Source of the DNA: a virus
Virus record (IMG/VR): IMGVR_UViG_3300051212_000212
Coordinates: 1 to 56,322 of that record
Length of the DNA stretch: 56,322 bases
Direction: 5' to 3' (one strand)
Below are positions 38,595 to 47,384 of the stretch, in pieces. The translations under genes and the position numbers were made by a program. The first letter of the stretch is position 1, and each line of letters begins with the position of its first letter. A model generated the notes under the pieces. It saw nothing but the letters and a program-made list of their open reading frames with translations, was not told where the DNA came from and made no database searches.

Positions 38595-39844
38595 ATATAG
38601 AAGCAACAGTTATATCTGCTGTATGTCATAATAAAGATATTAGCACCCTGCTTGCAGATAACGTAGATGAATTGTTCACATCTCATAGAGATGTTTGGGA
38701 AAGCCTAAAGTCATACTACTATAAATTTAAGGCAGTTCCAGAAGTGGGAATCATAATGGAGCGCCATAAAGATTTCGAGCCAGTAGAAATTAAAGGTGAG
38801 ACTGGATACTACTTAGACAGACTAAAGAGTGAGTTTATATCTAATAAGCTTAAGTCTATTATTCTTCGTGGCGGGTCAGCCCTAAAAGAAGATGCACCAT
38901 CTAGAGTCCTTGCACAAATGCAAAGTGATTTGGCTAACTTGTCACGGTATACAAATAATGTTAGAGACTTGGATGTTATAGATGTTGAGTCTGCTGCTAG
39001 ACACTTTGAGTCTGTAAAAGATAGATCTGCCTTGATGGGCGGTAGCCCAGGAATTCTGACAGGCTTTAATGCTATAGATAAAGCATATCCTACAGGTATG
39101 GCTCCAGGACATCTTATTGTTGCTATTGGTTGGCCAGGACGTGGTAAGACATGGTTTACATCATACCTTGCTTGCAAAGCTTGGGAGCAGGGCTTCAAGC
39201 CGATGATTGTGTCTCTCGAAATGTCTCCAGAGAATATGCGTGACCGCATTTATACAATGCTTGGATCTGGCTTATTCCGTGCAAGTGATTTGTCTAAGGG
39301 TGATATCAACATTGATGATTTTAGATCATGGGGTAAGAAAAAGTTTGAGGGTAAAAATAGTTTTGTACTGGTATCGAACGAAGGCTCTGCAGAGATAACT
39401 CCTGCTACAGTTCAGGGTAAGATAGATCAGCATAAGCCAGACTTGGTAATCCTAGACTACCATCAGCTATTTAATGATAATAAACGCAGCAACTCAGAAG
39501 TAGAACGAAATAGAAATATTTCTCGTGAGTTTAAACTTCTTGCTGTTTCAAATAATATTCCGATTATCGATATCACCGCTGCAACGGCAGACGATATATC
39601 GGACCAAGATGAACCGCCAATGATGAGTCAGGTAGCATGGTCAAAGGCCATTGAGTATGATGCCGATATGGCTATGGCTATCCATAGATATCCAAATACA
39701 AACATGATTGAAGTGGTTAGCCGAAAGAATCGTCATGGACATGAATTTGATTTCTATCTTGACTGGGATATTAATCGTGGTATCGTAAAAGAGATTTACG
39801 AGAATTTGCCAAACATGAAGAATGACGACACACAAAAGAATTAA
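38591..39844 (+). CDS. DnaB-like replicative helicase
   Basis: A 417-residue RecA-fold helicase. An N-terminal helical domain (about 1-110) is followed by GSPGILTGFNAIDKAYPTG, which opens the ATPase domain. Walker A is GWPGRGKT (G180-T187), and SLEMSPENMRDRI, PDLVILDYHQLF (Walker B) and a C-terminal Arg-rich RKNRHGHEF follow as in DnaB/DnaB-like phage helicases. It unwinds DNA at the fork and should work with the primase encoded just downstream. ATG 38591 overlaps the preceding stop. Confidence 0.88.
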   Translation: MNIEATVISAVCHNKDISTLLADNVDELFTSHRDVWESLKSYYYKFKAVPEVGIIMERHKDFEPVEIKGETGYYLDRLKSEFISNKLKSIILRGGSALKEDAPSRVLAQMQSDLANLSRYTNNVRDLDVIDVESAARHFESVKDRSALMGGSPGILTGFNAIDKAYPTGMAPGHLIVAIGWPGRGKTWFTSYLACKAWEQGFKPMIVSLEMSPENMRDRIYTMLGSGLFRASDLSKGDINIDDFRSWGKKKFEGKNSFVLVSNEGSAEITPATVQGKIDQHKPDLVILDYHQLFNDNKRSNSEVERNRNISREFKLLAVSNNIPIIDITAATADDISDQDEPPMMSQVAWSKAIEYDADMAMAIHRYPNTNMIEVVSRKNRHGHEFDFYLDWDINRGIVKEIYENLPNMKNDDTQKN

Positions 39845-40124
39845 ACGGTTTCAAATAGAGGTGCAGTTCCACGATAACTCGCAACTAATTAGCTTGAGAC
39901 CGCAATATGAAAACCTATTGACTCACGACATGAGGGCAAAAGGTTATGTTAGGGTCCTTGACATAGACCCAGCATTTTCTGTAGAATTTACAGGTGAGAC
40001 TTGGAAGTTCTTGATGAGCATCCATGGTATATATGTGGGAAAGAAGAAGGCATGGCAGTTAGAGGGCATAACACAGGGCAAGCAAGTGCCACGAAGTATG
40101 CGCCAGACCATATCAAGTCTGTAG
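39822..40124 (+). CDS. Hypothetical protein between helicase and primase
   Basis: A 100-residue basic protein starting MTTHKRIKRFQIEVQFHDNS. It overlaps the helicase gene by 23 bases and the primase gene by 73. The middle (YENLLTHDMRAKGYVRVLDI followed by FSVEFTGETWKF) is mixed alpha/beta; the tail is basic. Its nested position suggests a replisome accessory factor. No family recognised. Confidence 0.6.
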   Translation: MTTHKRIKRFQIEVQFHDNSQLISLRPQYENLLTHDMRAKGYVRVLDIDPAFSVEFTGETWKFLMSIHGIYVGKKKAWQLEGITQGKQVPRSMRQTISSL

Positions 40125-41050
40125 TTAAATCTATTGGCGTACATATTGCTGGTGAAACAAACTCTGAGATATCTTTCTATTGCCCATTTCACAACAACAC
40201 ACACAGCCCTAGTTGTAGCATAAATAAAGAAACTGGAGCATGGATCTGCTTTAACCCTTCATGCGGTGAGTCTGGCTTAATTATAGATATGGTTAAAAAG
40301 GTTTTAAACAAGAATGACTTTGAGGCTATAAGATTTGTATCTTCAAAAGAAAACGAAGTCTTGGATAACTTTGCTGAGACTTTGGCTGACATGATGGCGG
40401 ATAAGCCAGAGTTTGTAGAGTTTCCACAGCAAACCCTAGATAAACTATACAATGAGTTAGGCAGTAGTAACGCAGCACGTGACTATTTCAAATCTCGTGG
40501 TATAAATGAAGATTCAATGCAGCATTTTAAATTAGGGTACTCTGCCAACATGGACATGGTTATTGTTCCTATACATAGCCCAGATGGAACCCCAGTTGGT
40601 TTAGTTGGAAGATCTATATCTGAAAAAAGATTTAAGAACAGCACAAATTTACCACGTAGTAAAACTATGTTTAATATACATAGGGCTAAAAGAATTGGAG
40701 ACCATGTAATTGTCGTAGAGTCCAGCTTTGATGCAATTAGAATACATCAGGCTGGGTTTCCCAATGTAGTGGCTACTTTGGGTGGACATATATCCCCAGA
40801 CAATCTAAAACTACTTAATAGATATTTTAATAAAATAACTATAATGACAGATGCGGATGTGGCTGGAAGAGACCTGGGTCTTCATATTGCGAATAAACTT
40901 CGTAATAAAAACATCTTGTGGGCTTCCCATAGTTATGGTAAGATATACCCACACAACGCAAAAGATGCAGGTGACATGACCGAAGAGGAAATTGTTACAT
41001 GTATTAAAAATGCAGTTTCCGATATCGAATATCGATCTTGGAACCCATGA
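40052..41050 (+). CDS. DNA primase (CHC2 zinc finger and TOPRIM)
   Basis: A 332-residue DnaG-type primase. The zinc site uses C44, H47, C66 and C71 (YCPFH, then WICFNPSC). The TOPRIM fold has VVESSFDAIRI (E223, D227) and MTDADVAGRD (D267, D269), the metal-binding acidic residues. Between them, the segment ARDYFKSRGINEDSMQHFKL is the normal primase linker. ATG 40052 is chosen, although its ribosome site is poor and the frame is open to 40001; the overlap with the preceding gene suggests translational coupling. It makes RNA primers for the DnaE-like polymerase downstream. Confidence 0.88.
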   Translation: MAVRGHNTGQASATKYAPDHIKSVVKSIGVHIAGETNSEISFYCPFHNNTHSPSCSINKETGAWICFNPSCGESGLIIDMVKKVLNKNDFEAIRFVSSKENEVLDNFAETLADMMADKPEFVEFPQQTLDKLYNELGSSNAARDYFKSRGINEDSMQHFKLGYSANMDMVIVPIHSPDGTPVGLVGRSISEKRFKNSTNLPRSKTMFNIHRAKRIGDHVIVVESSFDAIRIHQAGFPNVVATLGGHISPDNLKLLNRYFNKITIMTDADVAGRDLGLHIANKLRNKNILWASHSYGKIYPHNAKDAGDMTEEEIVTCIKNAVSDIEYRSWNP

Positions 41051-41082
41051 TATAATGAAAGAATAGACGGATCTATACCGTC
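41048..41082 (+). promoter_or_regulatory. Extended -10 promoter with 5' UTR hairpin
   Basis: TGATATAAT (41048-41056) overlaps the primase stop; no good -35 is seen. GACGG (41066-41070) and CCGTC (41078-41082) form a small hairpin in the leader. AAGGAGAAAA then precedes ATG 41104. Confidence 0.6.
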
Positions 41083-41103
41083 AAATATATAAGGAGAAAA
41101 ACT

Positions 41104-41775
41104 ATGGGTATAGTAAAGGGTCTAAAAGACCTCAACAAGGCTTTGGATAAGCCAACGTACAGCGATTCTGATTCTACAAAGGGTCGCTGGGTAAAATTAG
41201 AAGATGGTGAAAGCGTCAAGATTCGTTTCTTGCAAGAGCTAGATCCAGATTCACCTAATTATAATGATAAAGCTGGTCTTGGATTTATTGCTGTAGAACA
41301 CACAAATCCAAAAGATTATCGCCGTAAGGCTCTTTGCACAATGGAAGATCAAGGAAAGTGCTGGGGCTGCGAACAACACCGTAAAGATTATAAGGCAGGC
41401 TGGAAAGGCCGTTCACGTCTTTACATTAATGTCCTTGTTGATGATGGCAAGGAAACTCCATATGTTGCAATTCTTTCGCAGGGTTCTAGCGGAAAGACTG
41501 TAACACCTACCCTCATTGAATACGCAGGAGAGATGGGCTCAATTACAAATCTCATGTGGCGTATTAAACGTTCTGGTACAAAAACAGACACCAGTTATAC
41601 AATTATTCCATTAGCAAAAGATGAGACACCTTTCGACTCGTCTTCTCTAGAATTGTATCAACTAGAATCATCTGCAGTAAGGGATTTGCCTTACGTAGAA
41701 CAGGAATCATTCTTCACAGGCGACGGAGCCGAGGAGAAGCAAGAGTCAACTACATCTAGTAGCGTAGACTGGTAA
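41104..41775 (+). CDS. Probable single-stranded DNA-binding protein
   Basis: A 223-residue protein. It starts MGIVKGLKDLNKALDKPTYS, followed by a beta-rich OB-like core (RWVKLEDGESVKIRFLQEL and SRLYINVLVDD, then YVAILSQGSS). A C-x2-C pair (CWGC) with a nearby Cys and His suggests a bound zinc, as in gp32. The C-terminus is acidic and ends SSSVDW, like the partner-binding tails of SSB proteins. Strong Shine-Dalgarno and own promoter fit an abundant replication protein; it lies between primase and polymerase. Confidence 0.68.
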   Translation: MGIVKGLKDLNKALDKPTYSDSDSTKGRWVKLEDGESVKIRFLQELDPDSPNYNDKAGLGFIAVEHTNPKDYRRKALCTMEDQGKCWGCEQHRKDYKAGWKGRSRLYINVLVDDGKETPYVAILSQGSSGKTVTPTLIEYAGEMGSITNLMWRIKRSGTKTDTSYTIIPLAKDETPFDSSSLELYQLESSAVRDLPYVEQESFFTGDGAEEKQESTTSSSVDW

Positions 41776-41797
41776 CACAGGGTAAGGCGGAGAGTTA

Positions 41798-44700
41798 ATG
41801 TCATTTACACATTTACATGTGCATTCATACTATTCGTTAATGGATGGACTTAACTCTCCTGCCGAACTTGTTCAAGCAGCTAAAGATGCTGGACAAACAG
41901 CATTAGCCATTACAGATCATGGTACGCTTGCCTCACATCGTGAAATGCAGATAGCGTGTAAAGAAATTGGAATCAAGCCAATACTTGGGGTTGAAGCATA
42001 TATATCCCCTACAGATAGATTTGATAGAGCGTCAAAAACAGATAAAACTATTCAGGCTTATAACCATATTATATTGCTTGCAAAAAATAAAAAAGGTTTA
42101 GAAAATATAAATACCTTGCAGGAGATTGCATGGAACGAAGGCTTTTATCATAAGCCACGTATTGATAGAGAGGTATTAAAAGAATATGCGGAAGGTATTA
42201 TTGTTCTTAGCGGATGCCTTAATGGCCTTATTAGTAAAGCTATTGAACGCCAGGAGTTCTCAGAAGCCAAGCTTATACTCAAAGATTTTAAACAAACTTT
42301 TGGTGAAGACTTTTACATTGAGGTTCAGTCGCACAACCCGAAAGAAATAAACTCAAATCTTCTCGAACTCGCAGATGAATTAAAAATTAAGGCGGTGGCA
42401 ACAGGAGATGCCCATTTTGCCAAAGGTGAAGATAAAATATTAGAAGAAGCAATGCTTATTCTATCTACAAATCCCAAATCAGATAAAGAGGCAGACTTTG
42501 AAATGTCTCGACAAATGAAAGACATGCTAGATAGATTTAATTATTTGTATCCTGACCGTAGAATTTCATTTCAAGACTATAATCTATTTATTCAAACCCG
42601 TCAAGAAATTGAGGCGGACTTCAAAGAGGCTGGAATAAATAGAACAGACATATATGACAATACTATGGAGATAGCCTCTAAAATTGGAGAATACGACTTT
42701 TACCAGGGTCTAGACCTACTTCCAGTCCCTAAGACCAATGCTGACAAGAAACTGGCTGAGATGGCCTCAGAAGGCCTTAAAGCCCTAGGTCTGGACAAGG
42801 ATCAGGTCTACTTGGACAGACTTCAGGAAGAGTTACAAGTAATTAAAGATAAGAAATTCGCATCTTATTTTCTAGTTGTAGCAGACATGATTAACTGGGC
42901 TAAGGATAATAATATTATGGTTGGGCCAGGTCGTGGCTCTGCAGCAGGCTCCTTAGTTTGCTACACGCTTGGAATTACAGATGTTGATCCAATTAAATAC
43001 GACCTACTGTTCTTTAGATTTATTAATCCAGAGCGTAACGACTTCCCAGATATTGATACAGATTTTGAGGACCGCCGTCGCAAAGAAGTTAAAGATTATT
43101 TGAAGAAGAAGTTTAAGCATGTTGCTTCTATTTCTACATACACATATTTTAAAGACAAGGGTGTTATTAGAGATGCTGCAAGGGTATTTATGGTTCCGCT
43201 TGGCGAAGTAAACAAAGCTTTGAAATCAGTAGATACATTTGAAGACTACACAGACTCTCCAAATACAAAAGAATTTAGAATGAAGTATCCAGAAGTAACA
43301 TGGCTTGCAGAAAGACTTCGTGGAAAAATTAGAAGCGTAGGCGTACATGCTGCAGGTGTTGTCGTTGCAAAGGATGATATCAGAAAGTATGCTCCTATTG
43401 AATCTCGTGAAGACGCACAGGATAAAGTTTCTGGACGTATCCCAGTAGTTGCATATGACATGGATACTGTAGCAGATGTTGGGCTAATCAAAATCGATGC
43501 TCTTGGATTAAAGTCTTTATCTGTAATTAAAGATACTCTTGATGCCATTAAGAATAGGACTGGCAAAGAAATAGATCTGTCAGACCTAGACCTTCAAGAC
43601 CCAGCAGTATATAAGCTTTTAAATGAAGGGTATACCAAAGGAGTATTTCAGGCTGAGGCAACTCCTTATACAAACCTTTTGATTAAGATGGGTGTCGATA
43701 AGTTTGAAGACCTTGCTGCTTCTAATGCTCTTGTTCGACCAGGCGCAATGAATACTGTAGGGTCTTCATACATTAAAAGAAAAAACGGTCTAGAGGCTGT
43801 TAAGTATGTACATCCAATCATGAAACCTTTTACAGAAAATACATACGGAGTTATCATATATCAAGAACAGGTTATGCAGGCTTGCGTACACCTAGGTGGA
43901 ATGACTTGGTCTGAGGCAGACAAAGTCAGAAAGATTATTGGAAAGAAAAAAGATGCAAGAGAATTTGACCAGTTCAAGGATAAATTTATTGAAGGAGCTT
44001 CGCAGCATATTAGCAAAAAACAAGCCGAAGACCTCTGGCACACGTTTGAAGCTCACGCTGGGTATTCCTTCAATCGTAGCCATGCCGTTGCTTATTCTAT
44101 GCTTTCTTATTATACCGCTTGGCTTAAGTCTTATTATCCTTTGGAGTTTATGTTTTCCGTCCTCAAAAACGAAGGAGACAAAGACGCTAGAACAGAATAC
44201 TTGATTGAGGCAAAGCGTTTAGGTTTGAAGATAAAACTTCCACATGTAAACGAGTCTGATGTTTATTTCTCATTGAAAGAAGATTCTATTAGATTTGGTT
44301 TAGCAGAGGTTAAATTTATATCAGACAGTATTGCTAATAAAATCATAGAGCGTAGACCGTTTAAAAACTACGCAGACTTTATTGATAAGGCTTCTAAAAA
44401 GGGTAGCGGTATTAACAGCAGAGCGGTATCAGCATTAAATTCAATTGGCGGTGCAGCGTTTGAGGACAATCCCAGAGCTGGCAACGAAAAGGATAATTAC
44501 TATGAATACTTGGGCATACCTACATTTAATTTAGATTTGCCGCCTAGAATTAAGTCGCAGGCTAAACCAATAGAAGAGTTCGATGACCTTGGATCTTTCC
44601 CTATGTTTGGAATGGTTAAAAATATTAAACGTGGAACGGGCTGGGCTCGTGTAGAGTTAGTAGATGAAACTGGATCTATTGGTCTATTTCATAATGAACA

Positions 44701-45064
44701 GACACAAATAGAGTCTGGACAAATGTATTTCATTCTTGTAGGAGATAATCGTATTGCAAGGTATATAAATGTAAAAGACATGGATCCCAATGGGTCCGAT
44801 TTGTTTGTAGACTATTTATATAGAAAGCAATATGATATTAAAGACGAAGAGAGACTAGTAATTAGCTTTACGCCATATCAAACTAAGGCTGGCAAAATGA
44901 TGGCTCACATCGTATTTACAGACAAGGATAAAAATCTTACAAGAGCTATTGCTTTCCCAGCCATGTATAAGATAGCATTAGCCAAGATGCGAGAAGGCAT
45001 GGTATGCGTTCCAGTATTATCTAAATTAGATGATGGAACATTAAATATAAAGGAGATAAAGTGA
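41798..45064 (+). CDS. dnaE: DNA polymerase III alpha subunit (DnaE type)
   Basis: A 1088-residue C-family replicative polymerase. The PHP domain begins THLHVHSYYSLMDG and has ITDHG, GVEAY, LSGCL, EVQSH and DAHF, so all its usual metal ligands look intact. The palm has PGRGSAAGSLVCYTLG and FPDIDTDF (D418, D420), with a third Asp near 567 (LIKIDALGLKSL). A fingers/beta-binding region and an OB domain (from about 935: MFGMVKNIKRGTGWARVELV is its first part) follow. An intact PHP site can serve as a 3'-5' proofreading exonuclease, as in mycobacterial DnaE1. A clamp loader or clamp is not seen, so host factors may be used. Confidence 0.95.
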   Translation: MSFTHLHVHSYYSLMDGLNSPAELVQAAKDAGQTALAITDHGTLASHREMQIACKEIGIKPILGVEAYISPTDRFDRASKTDKTIQAYNHIILLAKNKKGLENINTLQEIAWNEGFYHKPRIDREVLKEYAEGIIVLSGCLNGLISKAIERQEFSEAKLILKDFKQTFGEDFYIEVQSHNPKEINSNLLELADELKIKAVATGDAHFAKGEDKILEEAMLILSTNPKSDKEADFEMSRQMKDMLDRFNYLYPDRRISFQDYNLFIQTRQEIEADFKEAGINRTDIYDNTMEIASKIGEYDFYQGLDLLPVPKTNADKKLAEMASEGLKALGLDKDQVYLDRLQEELQVIKDKKFASYFLVVADMINWAKDNNIMVGPGRGSAAGSLVCYTLGITDVDPIKYDLLFFRFINPERNDFPDIDTDFEDRRRKEVKDYLKKKFKHVASISTYTYFKDKGVIRDAARVFMVPLGEVNKALKSVDTFEDYTDSPNTKEFRMKYPEVTWLAERLRGKIRSVGVHAAGVVVAKDDIRKYAPIESREDAQDKVSGRIPVVAYDMDTVADVGLIKIDALGLKSLSVIKDTLDAIKNRTGKEIDLSDLDLQDPAVYKLLNEGYTKGVFQAEATPYTNLLIKMGVDKFEDLAASNALVRPGAMNTVGSSYIKRKNGLEAVKYVHPIMKPFTENTYGVIIYQEQVMQACVHLGGMTWSEADKVRKIIGKKKDAREFDQFKDKFIEGASQHISKKQAEDLWHTFEAHAGYSFNRSHAVAYSMLSYYTAWLKSYYPLEFMFSVLKNEGDKDARTEYLIEAKRLGLKIKLPHVNESDVYFSLKEDSIRFGLAEVKFISDSIANKIIERRPFKNYADFIDKASKKGSGINSRAVSALNSIGGAAFEDNPRAGNEKDNYYEYLGIPTFNLDLPPRIKSQAKPIEEFDDLGSFPMFGMVKNIKRGTGWARVELVDETGSIGLFHNEQTQIESGQMYFILVGDNRIARYINVKDMDPNGSDLFVDYLYRKQYDIKDEERLVISFTPYQTKAGKMMAHIVFTDKDKNLTRAIAFPAMYKIALAKMREGMVCVPVLSKLDDGTLNIKEIK

Positions 45065-45264
45065 CAGAAGAATTAGTTGCTCAAATGAGCACAAACAAGG
45101 TTCTAGTCGCAATTTTAGAAACATTGGGGAAGGTAACTGTTCCAACACTTACATTTCTTGATGCCTCAAATTCAGACAAGGAACTTGTGATTGATTACAA
45201 CGAAGAACCACCTTCGTTTGTTTTTAGTTTAAGGGATAAAGTTGGAGACCAAGATACTAACTGA
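45061..45264 (+). CDS. Small acidic hypothetical protein
   Basis: A 67-residue protein from GTG 45061, overlapping the polymerase stop (GTGA). A helix (NKVLVAILETLG) is followed by strands and an acidic segment (LDASNSDKELVIDYNEEPPS). It overlaps the MazG gene by 23 bases. No family recognised. Confidence 0.6.
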   Translation: MTEELVAQMSTNKVLVAILETLGKVTVPTLTFLDASNSDKELVIDYNEEPPSFVFSLRDKVGDQDTN

Positions 45265-45586
45265 GTACGGACTGGATGCGCTGTCAGCAATTCTTCATGA
45301 GATTGCTAAAGATAAAGGCTTCTGGGAAGGAAACCATAATGATGATAAATTTGGAATGAAGCTGGCTTTAGTTCATTCTGAAGTTACTGAAATTTTAGAG
45401 GCTATGAGAAAGTCTCAGGGTTCAGAAAAAATTGTAGAAGAAATTGCAGATGTTATTATCAGATTGCTAGATGTTTATGCAGCAATGCGAAATGAAGAAA
45501 TTGTATTGCATAGTCTTGATGATGTTTTGCAAAGTAAAATTGATAAAAATAAACAGCGGCCTACTCTTCACGGCAACCGTTTTTAA
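45242..45586 (+). CDS. MazG-like NTP pyrophosphohydrolase
   Basis: A 114-residue all-alpha protein. The metal-binding pattern E-x2-E (E47, E50 in HSEVTEILEA) followed by E-x2-D (E67, D70 in EEIADVIIRLLD) is that of MazG enzymes, which hydrolyse (d)NTPs to monophosphates. Phage MazG may clean or balance nucleotide pools or alter (p)ppGpp signalling. The start is TTG 45242 in the previous gene, with AAGGGA upstream; a shorter start is hard to place. Confidence 0.82.
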   Translation: METKILTEYGLDALSAILHEIAKDKGFWEGNHNDDKFGMKLALVHSEVTEILEAMRKSQGSEKIVEEIADVIIRLLDVYAAMRNEEIVLHSLDDVLQSKIDKNKQRPTLHGNRF

Positions 45587-45604
45587 TGCTATAATAGTAG
45601 ACTA
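45567..45604 (+). promoter_or_regulatory. Extended -10 promoter for recombination operon
   Basis: TTCACG (45567-45572), 17-base spacer, TATAAT (45590-45595) with TG at 45587-45588. TAGTAGACTA (45595-45604) overlaps the -10 end and start site; it differs by one base from the TAGTCGACTA palindromes at other promoters. AAGAAAAGAGA leads to ATG 45618. Confidence 0.7.
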
Positions 45605-45617
45605 AGAAAAGAGAACA

Positions 45618-46622
45618 ATGACAATCGCAATAGATGATATATTAGCAAAATTAGATACAAAAACTAGAAATAGAGTTCAATCAGCAGTAGATGTACAGAT
45701 AGAAAAGCAGGCTACCCCAAGCATAGGTTTAAACTTAGCTTTAAGGGGAGGACTTGGATTCGGAAGACAGGTATTAATCTGGGGAAACAAGTCTGCTGGT
45801 AAATCTTCTTTTTGTTTACAGATGATTGCAGAAGCACAGAAGGCTGGTAAGTCTTGTGCTTGGATCGATGCTGAGGCTTCATACGACCAGAAATGGGCGG
45901 AAGAGTTGGGCGTTGACTCATCTAAACTAATATATTCCTCTGCTAAAACTATTAATGACATGGTGGATGTTGCTACTCAGTTAATGGAGGCAGAGGTAGA
46001 TGTTATTGTTGTGGATTCAATTTCAGCGCTACTTCCAGCAATATATTTTGAAAAAGATTCCAATGAATTAAAGAAGCTTGAAGACACCAAGCAGATAGGA
46101 GCGGAAGCAAAGGACATGACCCATGCGGTCAAGATGCTAAACTATGCAAACAAAAACACATTACTTGTTCTTATCTCACAACAAAGAAATCAATTTGGCT
46201 CTATGCATGCATCCCACATTCCAACAGGAGGAATGGCTGTTAAATTCTTCTCTTCCACTGTTATCAAGCTCTGGTCTAGCGAAGCCGAAGCGAATGCTAT
46301 TAAGGCTGGTGTTAAGGTTGGCGACAAGATTATTGAGCAGAGAGTCGGACGCCCAGTCAATTGGATTATTGATTACAACAAACTCGGACCGCCCAATTTA
46401 TCAGGACAATATGACTTCTATTTCCAAGGAGAAGCAATAGGAGTCGATCAGATAGGGGAAACCTTGGATGTTGCAGAAATGTGTGGCATTGTAGAAAAAG
46501 GTGGAGCCTGGTATACAGTTGATGGGCAAAGATTGCAAGGACGAGCAAAAGCAGTTCAATATCTAAAGGAAAACACAAAGGTTGCAGAAAAACTTCGCAA
46601 GGAAATTTATGCCAAATATTAA
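45618..46622 (+). CDS. recA: RecA/UvsX-like recombinase
   Basis: A 334-residue recombinase. Walker A is GNKSAGKSS (G56-S64), with a VIVVDSISALLP Walker B. SQQRNQFGSMHASHIPTGG corresponds to loop 1 and loop 2 regions that contact DNA. The C-terminus holds the short motif RLQGRAKAVQYLKEN. It forms filaments on single-stranded DNA and promotes strand exchange for repair and replication restart. It heads an operon with nucleases and a resolvase; its promoter carries an operator-like TAGTAGACTA. Confidence 0.92.
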   Translation: MTIAIDDILAKLDTKTRNRVQSAVDVQIEKQATPSIGLNLALRGGLGFGRQVLIWGNKSAGKSSFCLQMIAEAQKAGKSCAWIDAEASYDQKWAEELGVDSSKLIYSSAKTINDMVDVATQLMEAEVDVIVVDSISALLPAIYFEKDSNELKKLEDTKQIGAEAKDMTHAVKMLNYANKNTLLVLISQQRNQFGSMHASHIPTGGMAVKFFSSTVIKLWSSEAEANAIKAGVKVGDKIIEQRVGRPVNWIIDYNKLGPPNLSGQYDFYFQGEAIGVDQIGETLDVAEMCGIVEKGGAWYTVDGQRLQGRAKAVQYLKENTKVAEKLRKEIYAKY

Positions 46623-46797
46623 TGAGTTCTTTCATAAGCCAGAAAGGCTTGCAGCAACAGAGTTGCAAGCAATATCTGGAGTAAAGCCTTGTTCTAAATG
46701 TGATAAAAATGCACATGAAGGGTTTTGGGATCCAGTAACTATGCAACTGTCCTGGACTTGTCCAGACGGACACCAAACAATACATCAGGTTGGATAA
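46609..46797 (+). CDS. Small zinc-binding protein
   Basis: A 62-residue protein from ATG 46609, which has AAGGAAA upstream and overlaps the recA end. CSKC near residue 32 and a Cys-Pro-Asp-Gly turn (TCPDGHQTIH) near 53 give a likely C-x2-C/C-x4-H zinc site. It overlaps the next gene by TAATG. No family recognised. Confidence 0.65.
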   Translation: MPNINEFFHKPERLAATELQAISGVKPCSKCDKNAHEGFWDPVTMQLSWTCPDGHQTIHQVG

Positions 46798-47108
46798 TGT
46801 CTGAGCGTAGCGAAATAAAAAGAGATGGTGCTAAAGCACAAAAGAATTCAGGTAGAGGTAAGTATCAAAAGGGAGATGCCAAGTGGTTCTCTTTTGTTGT
46901 AGATTATAAAGAGGCTAACGCTTCTTTTAATTTAAATAAAGATGTATGGGCAAAGATTTGCACAGATACATTTAAGGTGAATAGAAATATGCACCCAGCA
47001 TTAAAAGTTATTATAGGTGAAGATTCAAAAGTTAGATTGGGCATAGTCGAATGGGCAATGCTAGAAGAATTGATTACATTTTGGGAGGAAAACCATGTCA
47101 AGCGGTAA
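46797..47108 (+). CDS. PDDEXK-like nuclease/resolvase
   Basis: A 103-residue protein. ATG 46797 overlaps the upstream stop. The segment KNSGRGKYQKGDAKWFSFVV is followed by DYKEA, giving D27 and D36-x-K38, the D-(D/E)xK core of PDDEXK nucleases. The Ser/Gly-rich stretch before KGD is common in Hjc/RecB-like phage resolvases. The expected later basic/Gln helix is less clear. A junction or DNA-end nuclease working with the RecA next door is likely. The pattern call is by eye. Confidence 0.6.
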   Translation: MSERSEIKRDGAKAQKNSGRGKYQKGDAKWFSFVVDYKEANASFNLNKDVWAKICTDTFKVNRNMHPALKVIIGEDSKVRLGIVEWAMLEELITFWEENHVKR

Positions 47109-47229
47109 ACTAAAAGTTAGACGTAGATTTAATAAGACACAAATAAAAAACGGAAGAATTGTAAGGCTTCGTAAAGACGGGACCGTAAAGGCGGATCTTG
47201 GCCCATACCCAAAAGAAAAGAGGTCATAA
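47095..47229 (+). CDS. Tiny basic protein
   Basis: A 44-residue protein with Shine-Dalgarno GGGAGGAAAA before ATG 47095. It is very basic (MSSGKLKVRRRFNKTQIKNG) and probably binds nucleic acid or ribosomes. It overlaps both neighbours (stop TAATG with the next). No family recognised. Confidence 0.6.
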   Translation: MSSGKLKVRRRFNKTQIKNGRIVRLRKDGTVKADLGPYPKEKRS

Positions 47230-47384
47230 TGAAAGAAATATTGCTTACAACAATTACTGGAATGGGAGTAGGTGCAGTTTTTGCTGCGTTTAAGCTCCCT
47301 GTCCCAGCACCACCAGTATTTGCTGGACTAATGGGAATATTTGGTCTGTGGCTTGGATACGGATTAATTCAGAGGGTGTTTTAA
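47229..47384 (+). CDS. XapX-like small membrane protein
   Basis: A 51-residue protein with two membrane segments (LLTTITGMGVGAVFAAFKL and FAGLMGIFGLWLGYGLI) separated by PVPAPP. This GxxxG-plus-P-x-PAPP pattern matches XapX domain proteins, small bacterial inner-membrane proteins of unknown function. In a phage it might act in membrane modulation, as an accessory to lysis or exclusion; that is guesswork. TAATG overlaps on both sides. Confidence 0.75.
   Translation: MKEILLTTITGMGVGAVFAAFKLPVPAPPVFAGLMGIFGLWLGYGLIQRVF

Noticed and set aside
43938-44204. 88-residue plus-strand open frame inside the polymerase gene
   Set aside because: Wholly inside the conserved polymerase coding region in another frame, without Shine-Dalgarno support.
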